A stretch of DNA of 7,374 bases from Thermogutta sp. (GTDB lineage: Bacteria; Planctomycetota; Planctomycetia; Pirellulales; Thermoguttaceae): positions 1 to 7,374 of the forward strand of contig NZ_JACIYL010000157.1 in the NCBI RefSeq assembly GCF_014359955.1, given 5' to 3'. Positions 1 to 5,489 of the stretch are shown here, in pieces (position 1 is the first letter of the stretch; the number at the start of each line of letters is the position of its first letter). The position numbers and the translations under genes were made by a program. The notes below the pieces were generated by a model. It worked only from the letters and a program-made list of their open reading frames with translations. It ran no database searches and was not told where the DNA came from.

Positions 1-1008
1 GCTGAGCCGTCCCACCGCGCCCACGGCCGATTTACGACACTGCCATAACCGAGCTCTCTCCGCCGCATCCGACGCACTCAAGACTTCCCACGCCCCACAC
101 TCTCGGCAGAACGTGGCAACCTGCTCCGCCTGGGCTGCAATGGCTGGTCCGACTCCGTCAAGCTCAACGATCAACACTGCCTCGACATCCGTGGGGAAAC
201 CGAAATGAAAGGCCTCTTCCACGGCCTGAAGGATGCCCTGATCCATGAGCTCCATTGCCGCCGGCGTGATCCCGGCACCGATGATTCGACTGACCGCGCG
301 ACAGGCATCTTCAATCCGCGAAAACGTCCCACGGAGCGTGATGAACTCTCGATAAGCGGGGATCAACTTCAACCAGGCACTGGTCACGATGGCCAAGGTG
401 CCCTCGCTGCCGGTCAGCACCCCAATCCAATCAAGATCTCCCGGGTCCGACCTCGGCTCCAACTCGAGCACCTCTCCCTCACCGGTCACGCACTCCAGTC
501 CGAGAACGTGGTTGACCGTCACCCCATATTTCAGCGTATGGGGTCCGCCCGCATTGGTGGCAATATTCCCCCCCAAAGTGCATGCCACCTGACTGGACGG
601 GTCTGGAGCAAACTGGTAGCCCGTCCCCGCGAGATGTTGCGACAATTCGAGATTGATAACCCCGGCTTCGACTCTGATTCGCCGGTTGACAAGATCAACC
701 GCAAGAATTCGGTTCAATCGGGCCAGACTGACAACGATAGCCTCATCGGTTGGTGTGGCCCCACCGGCCAACCCCGTTCCCGCACCGCGGGCCACCAAAG
801 GCACCCGATATTCACGGCATATGCGGACCACCTGCTGAACGTCGCGCGTAGACCGAGGAAATACAACTGCCTGGGGCATGCACTTGACAAGGGTATAGCC
901 GTCGCATTCATAGACAAGCCGGTCGGCCGGGTGGACGAGGACATTTTCACGACCGAGCCGTGCCGTGATTTCGCGAAGCGCTTCCTCACGCGGGGAGAGG
1001 CGTGGCAT
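1..1008 (-). CDS. GlcD-type FAD-linked oxidase (glycolate/D-lactate oxidase family), C-terminus cut by window edge
   Basis: The minus strand is open from an ATG at 1008 to base 1, giving 336 codons with no stop. Residues about 42-215 look like the PP-loop FAD-binding domain (FAD_binding_4): ARGAGTGLAGGA at 73-84, DPSSQVACTLGGNIATNAGG at 136-155 followed by KYGV, and LTGSEGTLAIVT at 198-209. From about residue 220 the sequence fits the FAD-oxidase C-terminal domain, ending in the window at KSAVGAVGRLS, which resembles the GlcD stretch before the conserved C-terminal half. Family members oxidise 2-hydroxyacids such as glycolate or D-lactate and pass electrons to a membrane acceptor or a GlcE/GlcF-type partner; substrate cannot be read from this sequence. 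Usual length is about 460-500 residues, so roughly the last quarter to third is missing. A purine-rich AGAGAG lies just upstream of the start. It follows the thiamine-binding gene by 27 bases, suggesting one transcript. Confidence 0.93.
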   Translation of the reverse strand, partial: MPRLSPREEALREITARLGRENVLVHPADRLVYECDGYTLVKCMPQAVVFPRSTRDVQQVVRICREYRVPLVARGAGTGLAGGATPTDEAIVVSLARLNRILAVDLVNRRIRVEAGVINLELSQHLAGTGYQFAPDPSSQVACTLGGNIATNAGGPHTLKYGVTVNHVLGLECVTGEGEVLELEPRSDPGDLDWIGVLTGSEGTLAIVTSAWLKLIPAYREFITLRGTFSRIEDACRAVSRIIGAGITPAAMELMDQGILQAVEEAFHFGFPTDVEAVLIVELDGVGPAIAAQAEQVATFCRECGAWEVLSASDAAERARLWQCRKSAVGAVGRLS

Positions 1009-1035
1009 GACGGGCTCTCTTACTTCTTGTTCAAC

Positions 1036-1344
1036 TCATTTCTGTACGGGGTGCCCAAGTTTTTCTTCAATGCTGCGGACTTTCCCCGAGATTCTGTCCT
1101 GATATCCTTTGCGATAATCCAACTTCATGATGCATTCGATGCGATGACAGTCCCTTTGAAGAGCTTCGAAGCACTTCCGGACCACGTCCATGACCTGGTC
1201 GTACTCGCCTTCGATAATGGTGCCCATCGCGTGGCACTGGTATTTCAAACCGCTGGTGTGCACAATTTCCACGCATCGCGCCACGTAAGCGCTCAGGCTT
1301 TCACCTTTATCCAGCGGATAAATACTGAATTCCAGCAAAACCAT
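1036..1344 (-). CDS. MTH1187/DUF77-family thiamine-binding protein
   Basis: This encodes 102 residues, the usual size for the family (Thiamine_BP, PF01910). Recognisable family features are the opening strand LEFSIYPLDKGESLS (residues 4-18), the helix YVARCVEIV, then SGLKYQCHAMGTIIEGEYDQV (31-51) with the conserved GLKY, MGT and EGE elements, the helix MDVVRKCFEAL, and the second strand ending KLDYRKG. Members are small ferredoxin-like-fold cytoplasmic proteins, related to the YkoF fold, that bind thiamine or a similar ligand; a physiological role is not established for most of them. The frame extends 31 codons further upstream to 1437, but the ATG at 1344 is preferred because a strong GGGAGG sits 6 bases before it and family similarity begins there. 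It is the first gene of a likely two-gene unit with the FAD oxidase. Confidence 0.9.
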   Translation of the reverse strand: MVLLEFSIYPLDKGESLSAYVARCVEIVHTSGLKYQCHAMGTIIEGEYDQVMDVVRKCFEALQRDCHRIECIMKLDYRKGYQDRISGKVRSIEEKLGHPVQK

Positions 1345-1350
1345 CGCAGG

Positions 1351-1357
1351 CCTCCCT
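1351..1357 (-). promoter_or_regulatory. Shine-Dalgarno site of the thiamine-binding gene
   Basis: On the minus strand AGGGAGG ends 6 bases before the ATG at 1344. It decides the start in favour of 1344 over the upstream in-frame ATG at 1437. Confidence 0.8.
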
Positions 1358-1473
1358 GTTAGCATGAATCTTGTAGTTTTCCGCCACGGCCACCCAGATC
1401 TGATTACTGGCGACCTGAGGAAGCCCCCTCTGACCACCTTTGATCATGTCGCCCCCAAGCGCCCGGACGGATT

Positions 1474-1491
1474 CGGAAGAGCGCCCTTCCG
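1474..1491. repeat. Inverted repeat CGGAAG/CTTCCG, candidate operator
   Basis: Perfect 6-base arms CGGAAG (1474-1479) and CTTCCG (1486-1491) are separated by AGCGCC. It lies just upstream of the candidate transporter promoter and within the leader side of the divergent operon. A regulator-binding role is only inferred from position and symmetry; arms this short can arise by chance. Confidence 0.3.
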
Positions 1492-1493
1492 GC

Positions 1494-1523
1494 TTGTGGG
1501 GCGGCTTGCGCCTTATTTATATT
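1494..1523 (+). promoter_or_regulatory. Candidate sigma-70-like promoter of the nucleoside transporter
   Basis: TTGTGG (1494-1499), an 18-base spacer and TATATT (1518-1523, five of six consensus positions) lie about 135 bases before the transporter ATG. The -35 element is weak beyond TTG. It is the best promoter-like match seen in this intergenic region. Confidence 0.3.
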
Positions 1524-1571
1524 ACCACTCCCGGCAAAGAGTAGACCAGCAGCATCGAAAGAAACGCTTCA

Positions 1572-1597
1572 CCGAGTTTGATCCTGAGAAAACTCGG
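1572..1597 (+). repeat. Perfect 8-base stem-loop in the transporter leader
   Basis: CCGAGTTT (1572-1579) and AAACTCGG (1590-1597) are exact reverse complements around a 10-base loop. The hairpin ends 62 bases before the transporter start and 45 bases before its Shine-Dalgarno site. It has no T-run after it, so it is not a terminator by itself. It could be an operator or an RNA structure in the leader. Confidence 0.5.
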
Positions 1598-1642
1598 CCC
1601 ATGGCATTATTCCCACAGTCGACGTGACGCATCATCTACGCC

Positions 1643-1650
1643 AGGGAGGA
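1643..1650 (+). promoter_or_regulatory. Shine-Dalgarno site of the nucleoside transporter
   Basis: AGGGAGGA ends 9 bases before the ATG at 1660. It decides the start against the in-frame ATG at 1624, which lies upstream of this site. Confidence 0.8.
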
Positions 1651-1659
1651 AGTTCAACG

Positions 1660-2859
1660 ATGAATCGGCTCATTCCCGTTGCAGGCGTGGCAGTCATCCT
1701 TTTGGTGGCATGGCTTTTTTCGGAGAACCGCCGGGTGATGAACTGGCGGCTGATTCTCAGCGGTCTGTTCTTGCAGTGGTTGATAGCCTTCCTCTTTCTT
1801 CGCACGGACATCGGACAGGGAGCATTTGTCGCCAGCCGCCTGTTTATCGAGCGTCTCCAGTACTGCGTGGATCAGGGAACCGGTTTCGTGTTCGGCCCCG
1901 AAGCAAAACACCACCAGGTGGCCTTCGTCGTCCTGCCGTTGATTATTTTCGTGTCGTCCCTTACGGCTATCCTCTTCCATCTCGGAGTCCTCCAGCTCCT
2001 CGTCAAAGCCATGGCGAAAATCATGGTATGGGTCATGGACGTTTCTGGCACCGAATCCCTGGCGGCTGCCGCCAACGTCTATGTCGGAATGACAGAGGCT
2101 CCTCTCGTGATCCGACCCTATCTGGAAAGCATGACGCGCTCGGAGTTGATGGCCATGATGAGTAGCGGAATGGCCACCATCGCAGGGACAGTGATGGCTG
2201 CCTATGTCGCCATGGGAGTCGATGCTGGACATATCCTCACGGCGTCCCTGATTTCTGCACCGGCAGCCCTTGTGGTGGCCAAGATCATGGTGCCCGAGAC
2301 CGAAATTTCGCCAACCAAAGGGGTTGTCCGCGTGCAAATTCCCAGACAGGACACCAACATCCTGGACGCCGCATGCCGGGGTGCCAGCGAAGGTCTCACC
2401 CTCACCCTCAACGTGGCCGCCATGCTGATCGCGTTTATTTCCCTCATCGCTCTTGCCAACTGGCTCCTCAGCCTCCCTGGAAACGTGGGTGGAGAGCCCC
2501 TCAGCCTCGAGAGATTGACCGGCTATCTTTTCGCTCCGTTTGCTTTTCTGATGGGCGTTGACCCGAAAGACGTCCCCACGGTGGCAATGCTGCTGGGCAA
2601 GCGGCTCATCCTCAATGAGTTCATCGCTTACCAGGAGCTGACCGCCCTCAAACCGACACTGGCGCCGCGCTCCTTCACGATCGCCACCTACGCTCTGTGC
2701 GGCTTCGCCAATCTCGGATCGATTGGCGTGATGATCGGCGGAATCGGCAAGCTCGTTCCGGGTCGCCGGTCGGAACTCGCCCAACTGGGCTTCCGCTCCA
2801 TGATCGCCGGCACTCTGGCGTGTTACCTGACAGCCTGTGTCGCGGCGGTCCTCCTTTGA
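1660..2859 (+). CDS. Concentrative nucleoside transporter (CNT/NupC family)
   Basis: This encodes 399 residues, the normal length for bacterial CNT proteins, which import nucleosides across the inner membrane by cation symport. Hydrophobic helices occur throughout. The family order is intact: N-terminal helices (1-60), the gate-like segment near 88-128, GTESLAAAANVYVGMTEAP at 130-148, SGMATIAGTVMAAYV at 169-183, GASEGLTLTLNVAAMLIAF at 241-259, NEFIAY at 319-324 and ATYALCGFANLGSIGVMIGG at 342-361. By comparison with the Vibrio cholerae CNT structure, the ribose-contacting Glu, Asn and Ser correspond to E320, N351 and S354 and are present. The nucleobase site reads G-M-T-E (143-146) where the Vibrio protein has G-Q-T-E, so base preference may differ. 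The following TEAPLVIRPYL resembles the animal CNT and related bacterial subgroup more than E. coli NupC. The neighbouring PPK2 gene is convergent, 19 bases away. Confidence 0.95.
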   Translation: MNRLIPVAGVAVILLVAWLFSENRRVMNWRLILSGLFLQWLIAFLFLRTDIGQGAFVASRLFIERLQYCVDQGTGFVFGPEAKHHQVAFVVLPLIIFVSSLTAILFHLGVLQLLVKAMAKIMVWVMDVSGTESLAAAANVYVGMTEAPLVIRPYLESMTRSELMAMMSSGMATIAGTVMAAYVAMGVDAGHILTASLISAPAALVVAKIMVPETEISPTKGVVRVQIPRQDTNILDAACRGASEGLTLTLNVAAMLIAFISLIALANWLLSLPGNVGGEPLSLERLTGYLFAPFAFLMGVDPKDVPTVAMLLGKRLILNEFIAYQELTALKPTLAPRSFTIATYALCGFANLGSIGVMIGGIGKLVPGRRSELAQLGFRSMIAGTLACYLTACVAAVLL

Positions 2860-2878
2860 GCGGAGAAAACCGGACCCT

Positions 2879-4366
2879 TCAGGAGACGGCAACTTCAAGG
2901 CGGTCTATAACCGTCCTGAGTGCCTTGATCCTGGCGAAAAGTTTGCAATTCGCTTCCACCACCGTCCAGGGGGCATACGTGGTGCTGGTGCGCTCCAGCA
3001 TTTGGTTGACGGCCACCTCGTACTGCCGCCACTTGCCGCGATTCCGCCAGTCTTCGTCGGTGATTTTCCACTGTTTGTTGGGATCACTTTGGCGGGCATG
3101 AAACCGGCGGAGTTGTTCGTCGGGGTCGATGTGCAGCCAGAACTTGATGATCACAGTTCCGAAGTCGGCAAGCTGCTTTTCAAATTCGTTGATTTCGCGA
3201 AATGCCCGTTGCCATTCTTCCTCGCGACAGAAACCCTCCACCCGTTCCACCAGCACCCGCCCGTACCATGAACGATCAAAAATCGTGATATGACCAGTCT
3301 TTGGCAACCGTCGCCAGAACCGCCACAGATAGTGGTGGGCCTTTTCCTCAGCGGTGGGCGGCCCGACGGGGACCACCTCATAACCTCGCGGATCAAGGCC
3401 CCGCGTCAGTCGCTTGATCACTCCGCCTTTTCCGGCCGCGTCCCACCCTTCGAACACGATCACCACCGGCACCTGGGCTAAATGGCAGCGGTGCTCCAGC
3501 TCATAGAGCGATTCCTGCAACCCTTTCAACTCTTTTTCGTATTGATCGCGCTCCAGCGATTGACTGAGATCCACGCGATCGAGAATCGTCGGGCGCAGAA
3601 GCTCGTCTTCGCGCGGTTCAGGCATGGGAGACGGAGGATCCGCAGGCTGCTTCGAACGTCGCTGAACCTCGTCCTCGATCTTCGTGACAAGCGTCCGAAA
3701 CACTTTCAAACGCGTAAAACGGGCCTGATGAGCCTCCACAATCTGCCACGGATTCTGGAATGTGCTGGTGGCTTCAAGCACCTGATTCGCCAGCTTGAAC
3801 CATTTTTTGTACTTTTTGTTCTGCTGCCATTGCTCTGGAGTGACTTTCCATCGGGTCGCCGGAGAAGAGGCGAGGGCCTTCAAGCGTTTTTTCTGCACCC
3901 GCGGGTCAATGTGGAGCCAGAACTTCACGATGAGTGTCCCCGCATCCGCGAGTTGCCTTTCAAATTCCAAAATGTCGGCAATCGCCTGACGAAATTCTTT
4001 TTTGGAGATCCGCCCTTCCGCAAAGTCATCGAGCGCGCGCTGATACCAGGAATGGTCGAAAATGGCAATCTCGCCCGCACCAGGAATTTTATTCCAGAAT
4101 CGCCACATCCACGGGTGACGTTGTTCTTCGACGTCGGGTTGGAGCGTCAAATGGACACGAAACCCGCGGGGATCCAGCACCTGTGCCAGGCTGTTGATGA
4201 CCATTCCCTTGCCAGCAGCGTGCCACCCTTCAAACACGACGATCACGGGGATGCCAGCCGCCCGCGCCGCCCGCTGACATGCCGCCAGCTTTTGCTCGAG
4301 GACCGGAAAAATTTCCTTGTACTCCTGCTTTTTGACTTTCTGGCGGGGATCAATCAGCTCGAGCAT
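2879..4366 (-). CDS. Two-domain polyphosphate kinase 2 (polyphosphate:AMP phosphotransferase type)
   Basis: The 495-residue product contains two PPK2 domains, matching the length and layout of polyphosphate:AMP phosphotransferases, cytoplasmic enzymes that use polyphosphate to phosphorylate AMP to ADP. The C-terminal domain (about 262-495) has intact motifs: Walker A FEGWDAAGKGG (305-315), the lid-side segment HHYLWRFWRRLP (344-355), Walker B FDRSWYGRVLVERV (363-376) and KFWLHIDPDEQ (408-418). The N-terminal domain (about 1-235) carries the same elements in altered form: FEGWHAAGKGM (45-55), with His for the usual Asp, and FDHSWYQRAL (103-112), with His and Gln for Arg and Gly. It is probably non-catalytic, as described for other two-domain members. 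A Pro-rich linker (about 238-258) joins the halves. The ATG at 4366 is preceded by GAGGAA 7 bases upstream. AMP specificity is inferred from architecture; class I or III activity cannot be excluded. Confidence 0.94.
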   Translation of the reverse strand: MLELIDPRQKVKKQEYKEIFPVLEQKLAACQRAARAAGIPVIVVFEGWHAAGKGMVINSLAQVLDPRGFRVHLTLQPDVEEQRHPWMWRFWNKIPGAGEIAIFDHSWYQRALDDFAEGRISKKEFRQAIADILEFERQLADAGTLIVKFWLHIDPRVQKKRLKALASSPATRWKVTPEQWQQNKKYKKWFKLANQVLEATSTFQNPWQIVEAHQARFTRLKVFRTLVTKIEDEVQRRSKQPADPPSPMPEPREDELLRPTILDRVDLSQSLERDQYEKELKGLQESLYELEHRCHLAQVPVVIVFEGWDAAGKGGVIKRLTRGLDPRGYEVVPVGPPTAEEKAHHYLWRFWRRLPKTGHITIFDRSWYGRVLVERVEGFCREEEWQRAFREINEFEKQLADFGTVIIKFWLHIDPDEQLRRFHARQSDPNKQWKITDEDWRNRGKWRQYEVAVNQMLERTSTTYAPWTVVEANCKLFARIKALRTVIDRLEVAVS

Positions 4367-4448
4367 TGTGCTTTTCCTCGTATCGCCGGTGTTAAGGAAA
4401 CTCCCGACCCCATCACACGCCTTTTGGCTTGATCACGAGATCTCCCCC

Positions 4449-4470
4449 GAGAAAAATTAGCTTTTTTCTC
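4449..4470. repeat. AT-rich inverted repeat upstream of PPK2
   Basis: GAGAAAAA (4449-4456) and TTTTTCTC (4463-4470) are perfect 8-base arms around TTAGCT; the stem can continue with CC/GG after one mismatch. It sits 83-104 bases before the PPK2 start. It may be an operator or leader structure. The stem is mostly A-T and lacks a GC core, so it is a poor terminator. Confidence 0.4.
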
Positions 4471-4635
4471 CGGACGGAAGGAAAGAAACGAGCGAGAAAC
4501 CCAAGTGGTTGCGCCACATTGCCTGCCGAAAAACACACCGGCCCTCCGTCTTTTGCGCGGCTGCCCCCGTGCCTTGGTCGGCTTCGATAAACGTTGGCCT
4601 CAAAAGAATTGATCTGGCCGAAACGGGGAGAGCAA

Positions 4636-4644
4636 TGATAGAAT
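4636..4644 (+). promoter_or_regulatory. Candidate extended -10 promoter for the small membrane ORF
   Basis: TGATAGAAT matches an extended -10 (TG, one base, then TAGAAT with five of six consensus positions). A start about seven bases downstream would give a leader of roughly 45 bases to the ATG at 4697. No good -35 is visible at 16-18 bases; TTGATC at 4608-4613 is too far (25 bases). Extended -10 promoters can act without a -35. Confidence 0.35.
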
Positions 4645-4696
4645 CGCCACGCCCATCGTACGTGTATCCTGGAGCGAAGCTTGAAACACTCGGATT

Positions 4697-4987
4697 ATGG
4701 CAATGTGGTCGCTCGCTAATATTACCGCGCCCATCGTGTTGGCAAACGTGTTGGTAACCTTTTTGCCAGTGGTTGGAATTGCGCTGGCCCTTTGTACCCG
4801 CTTTCCAGCCACTGGAAGATGGGCGATCCCCGCCTACAGAGGGACATTAGCTCTCCTTTGTGGTGTGATATTGGGGGCAGCGGGGCAGTCGCCCCAAATC
4901 TGGTGTCTTTGCCTTGTGACTTTCTCTGTGATGCTGCTCATAGGGATTACCGACTTCTCACGGCATTTTCACCGCCGATCGGTGTGA
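4697..4987 (+). CDS. Hypothetical small membrane protein (96 residues)
   Basis: I do not recognise a family. The translation is strongly hydrophobic with about three likely membrane segments: residues 8-33 (ITAPIVLANVLVTFLPVVGI), 49-63 (GTLALLCGVILGAAG) and 68-86 (QIWCLCLVTFSVMLLIGIT core). The intervening loop (34-48) and the C-terminal tail (RHFHRRSV) are basic, consistent with a small inner-membrane protein with a cytoplasmic tail by the positive-inside rule. An in-frame stop at 4682-4684 limits the start to 4697 or the ATG at 4703. Neither has a good Shine-Dalgarno site; the nearest GGAG (4671-4674) is 22 bases away, which is a weakness. Support comes from the hydrophobic pattern, the extended -10 at 4636 and a perfect hairpin that begins at the last base of the stop codon. 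A chance ORF remains possible. Confidence 0.5.
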   Translation: MAMWSLANITAPIVLANVLVTFLPVVGIALALCTRFPATGRWAIPAYRGTLALLCGVILGAAGQSPQIWCLCLVTFSVMLLIGITDFSRHFHRRSV

Positions 4988-5007
4988 ACTGGGACTCTCT
5001 CCCAGTT
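4987..5007 (+). terminator. Stem-loop at the stop of the small membrane ORF, possible weak terminator
   Basis: AACTGGGA (4987-4994) and TCCCAGTT (5000-5007) are perfect 8-base arms around a CTCTC loop. The hairpin begins at the last base of the stop codon. No T-run follows, so it may act as a 3'-end stabiliser or a factor-dependent stop and not as an intrinsic terminator. Confidence 0.4.
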
Positions 5008-5217
5008 GCCACACCGACCTTTGATGGACTTTGTCCAGAACCGGACTGCGCAGACCCGGGCAATCCATCTCGGCAAGCGTGCCGCTGCTCCGGGAACGCC
5101 GTTCGTCCGAACCTTCAACCGATCAACGCCGTCGCTAGGGGACACCTGATCTGATTTGCCGACCGCACAATCCGTAACAGTGGCAGTGCTGGCAATATAG
5201 GAAATTTACGGCGTGTA

Positions 5218-5259
5218 CGGAGCGACCGTTGAGTTTGCTAAAACCCGAAAAAAGCTCCG
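5218..5259 (+). repeat. Inverted repeat CGGAGC/GCTCCG with 30-base loop
   Basis: CGGAGC (5218-5223) and GCTCCG (5254-5259) are exact reverse complements enclosing 30 bases. It lies 230 bases before the BON-domain gene. With six-base arms and a long loop it could occur by chance; a structured RNA is only a possibility. Confidence 0.25.
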
Positions 5260-5304
5260 GTTTCCGCCACCGTTTTTCCGAATCCTATAGCTAGGCGAAC
5301 TCTT

Positions 5305-5341
5305 CCCGCCGGCTAAAGACACCAAACCGGCCGGATGCGGG
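5305..5341 (+). repeat. GC-rich imperfect stem-loop upstream of the BON-domain gene
   Basis: CCCGCCGGC (5305-5313) can pair with GCCG then GCGGG (5337-5341) with a GAT bulge on the right side, leaving about 16 bases in the loop. It would be in the leader if transcription starts upstream of 5305. No T-run follows. Confidence 0.3.
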
Positions 5342-5477
5342 AAATTGTTGCCGTCGTTCGCTTTTGAACGGTGAATTTCGGTTTGTTGTAAGCCTGACAC
5401 AAATTGGTCACAAGATCCAGGCGGGAATCGATTCGGCCTTCCGAGGGAGATGCCGACCGTCGGGCGATTTCCGAAAC

Positions 5478-5484
5478 AGGAGGA
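5478..5484 (+). promoter_or_regulatory. Shine-Dalgarno site of the BON-domain gene
   Basis: AGGAGGA ends 5 bases before the ATG at 5490. It fixes the start there; the reading frame is open for 42 further codons upstream, to an ATG at 5364. Confidence 0.85.
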
Positions 5485-5489
5485 CAGGC

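Larger units (their letters stand above)
1345..1659. other. Divergent intergenic region (315 bases)
   Basis: This stretch separates the minus-strand thiamine-binding gene from the plus-strand nucleoside transporter. Open frames across it show no family similarity. It holds an AT-rich island at about 1513-1524, two perfect inverted repeats (1474-1491 and 1572-1597) and the Shine-Dalgarno sites of both flanking genes. The promoters of both transcripts should lie here. No tRNA or known riboswitch consensus was recognised. Confidence 0.7.
4367..4696. other. Intergenic region between PPK2 and the small membrane ORF (330 bases)
   Basis: No convincing coding sequence was seen on either strand. It contains the PPK2 Shine-Dalgarno site (GAGGAA on the minus strand, 4374-4379), an AT-rich hairpin at 4449-4470 and an extended -10-like element at 4636-4644 reading rightward. 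No clear -35/-10 pair for PPK2 was found on the minus strand. Confidence 0.6.
4988..5489. other. Non-coding region upstream of the BON-domain gene (502 bases)
   Basis: No supported gene was found. Short open frames here have scrambled composition and no Shine-Dalgarno sites. It holds the hairpin at 4987-5007, the long-loop repeat at 5218-5259, the GC-rich imperfect stem at 5305-5341, and the Shine-Dalgarno site at 5478. A very weak promoter-like pair (TTGAAC at 5364-5369, 17 bases, TGTAAG at 5387-5392) is the only -35/-10 spacing I could find close to the gene. Confidence 0.6.

Noticed and set aside
205..1362. A 385-codon plus-strand open frame opposite the FAD oxidase and thiamine-binding genes
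   Set aside because: It is in exact antisense codon register with both minus-strand genes, which share one frame, and its translation lacks family similarity. It is open only because Leu TTA/CTA and Ser TCA codons are rare in the real genes.
1345..1437. A 31-codon N-terminal extension of the thiamine-binding protein from the ATG at 1437
   Set aside because: The family begins at the residue encoded from 1344, where a strong Shine-Dalgarno site is placed; the extension is basic, with no family similarity.
2847..2876. GGTCC/GGACC and CTCC/GGAG pairings between the two convergent stop codons, as a possible bidirectional terminator
   Set aside because: The arms are 4-5 bases, partly compete with each other, and no T-run follows on either strand.
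1654..2898. A 414-codon minus-strand open frame opposite the nucleoside transporter
   Set aside because: It mirrors the transporter codon for codon, is His/Gly/Asp/Glu-rich and has no domain pattern. The transporter motifs on the plus strand are unmistakable.
3482..4432. A 316-codon plus-strand open frame opposite the PPK2 gene
   Set aside because: It is in exact antisense register with PPK2, whose domains are clear. Its composition is typical of a complement shadow.
4792..5154. A 120-codon Cys-containing plus-strand frame overlapping the small membrane ORF
   Set aside because: It has no Shine-Dalgarno site and mixed composition, runs through the 4987-5007 hairpin, and shows no recognisable motif.
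5170..5200. A GCCACTG sequence on the minus strand, reminiscent of part of a cobalamin riboswitch
   Set aside because: No B12 box or other conserved cobalamin riboswitch element is nearby, and no suitable minus-strand gene lies downstream.
5364..5489. A 42-codon N-terminal extension of the BON-domain protein
   Set aside because: It would bury the signal peptide inside the protein and ignores the AGGAGGA site 5 bases before the ATG at 5490.
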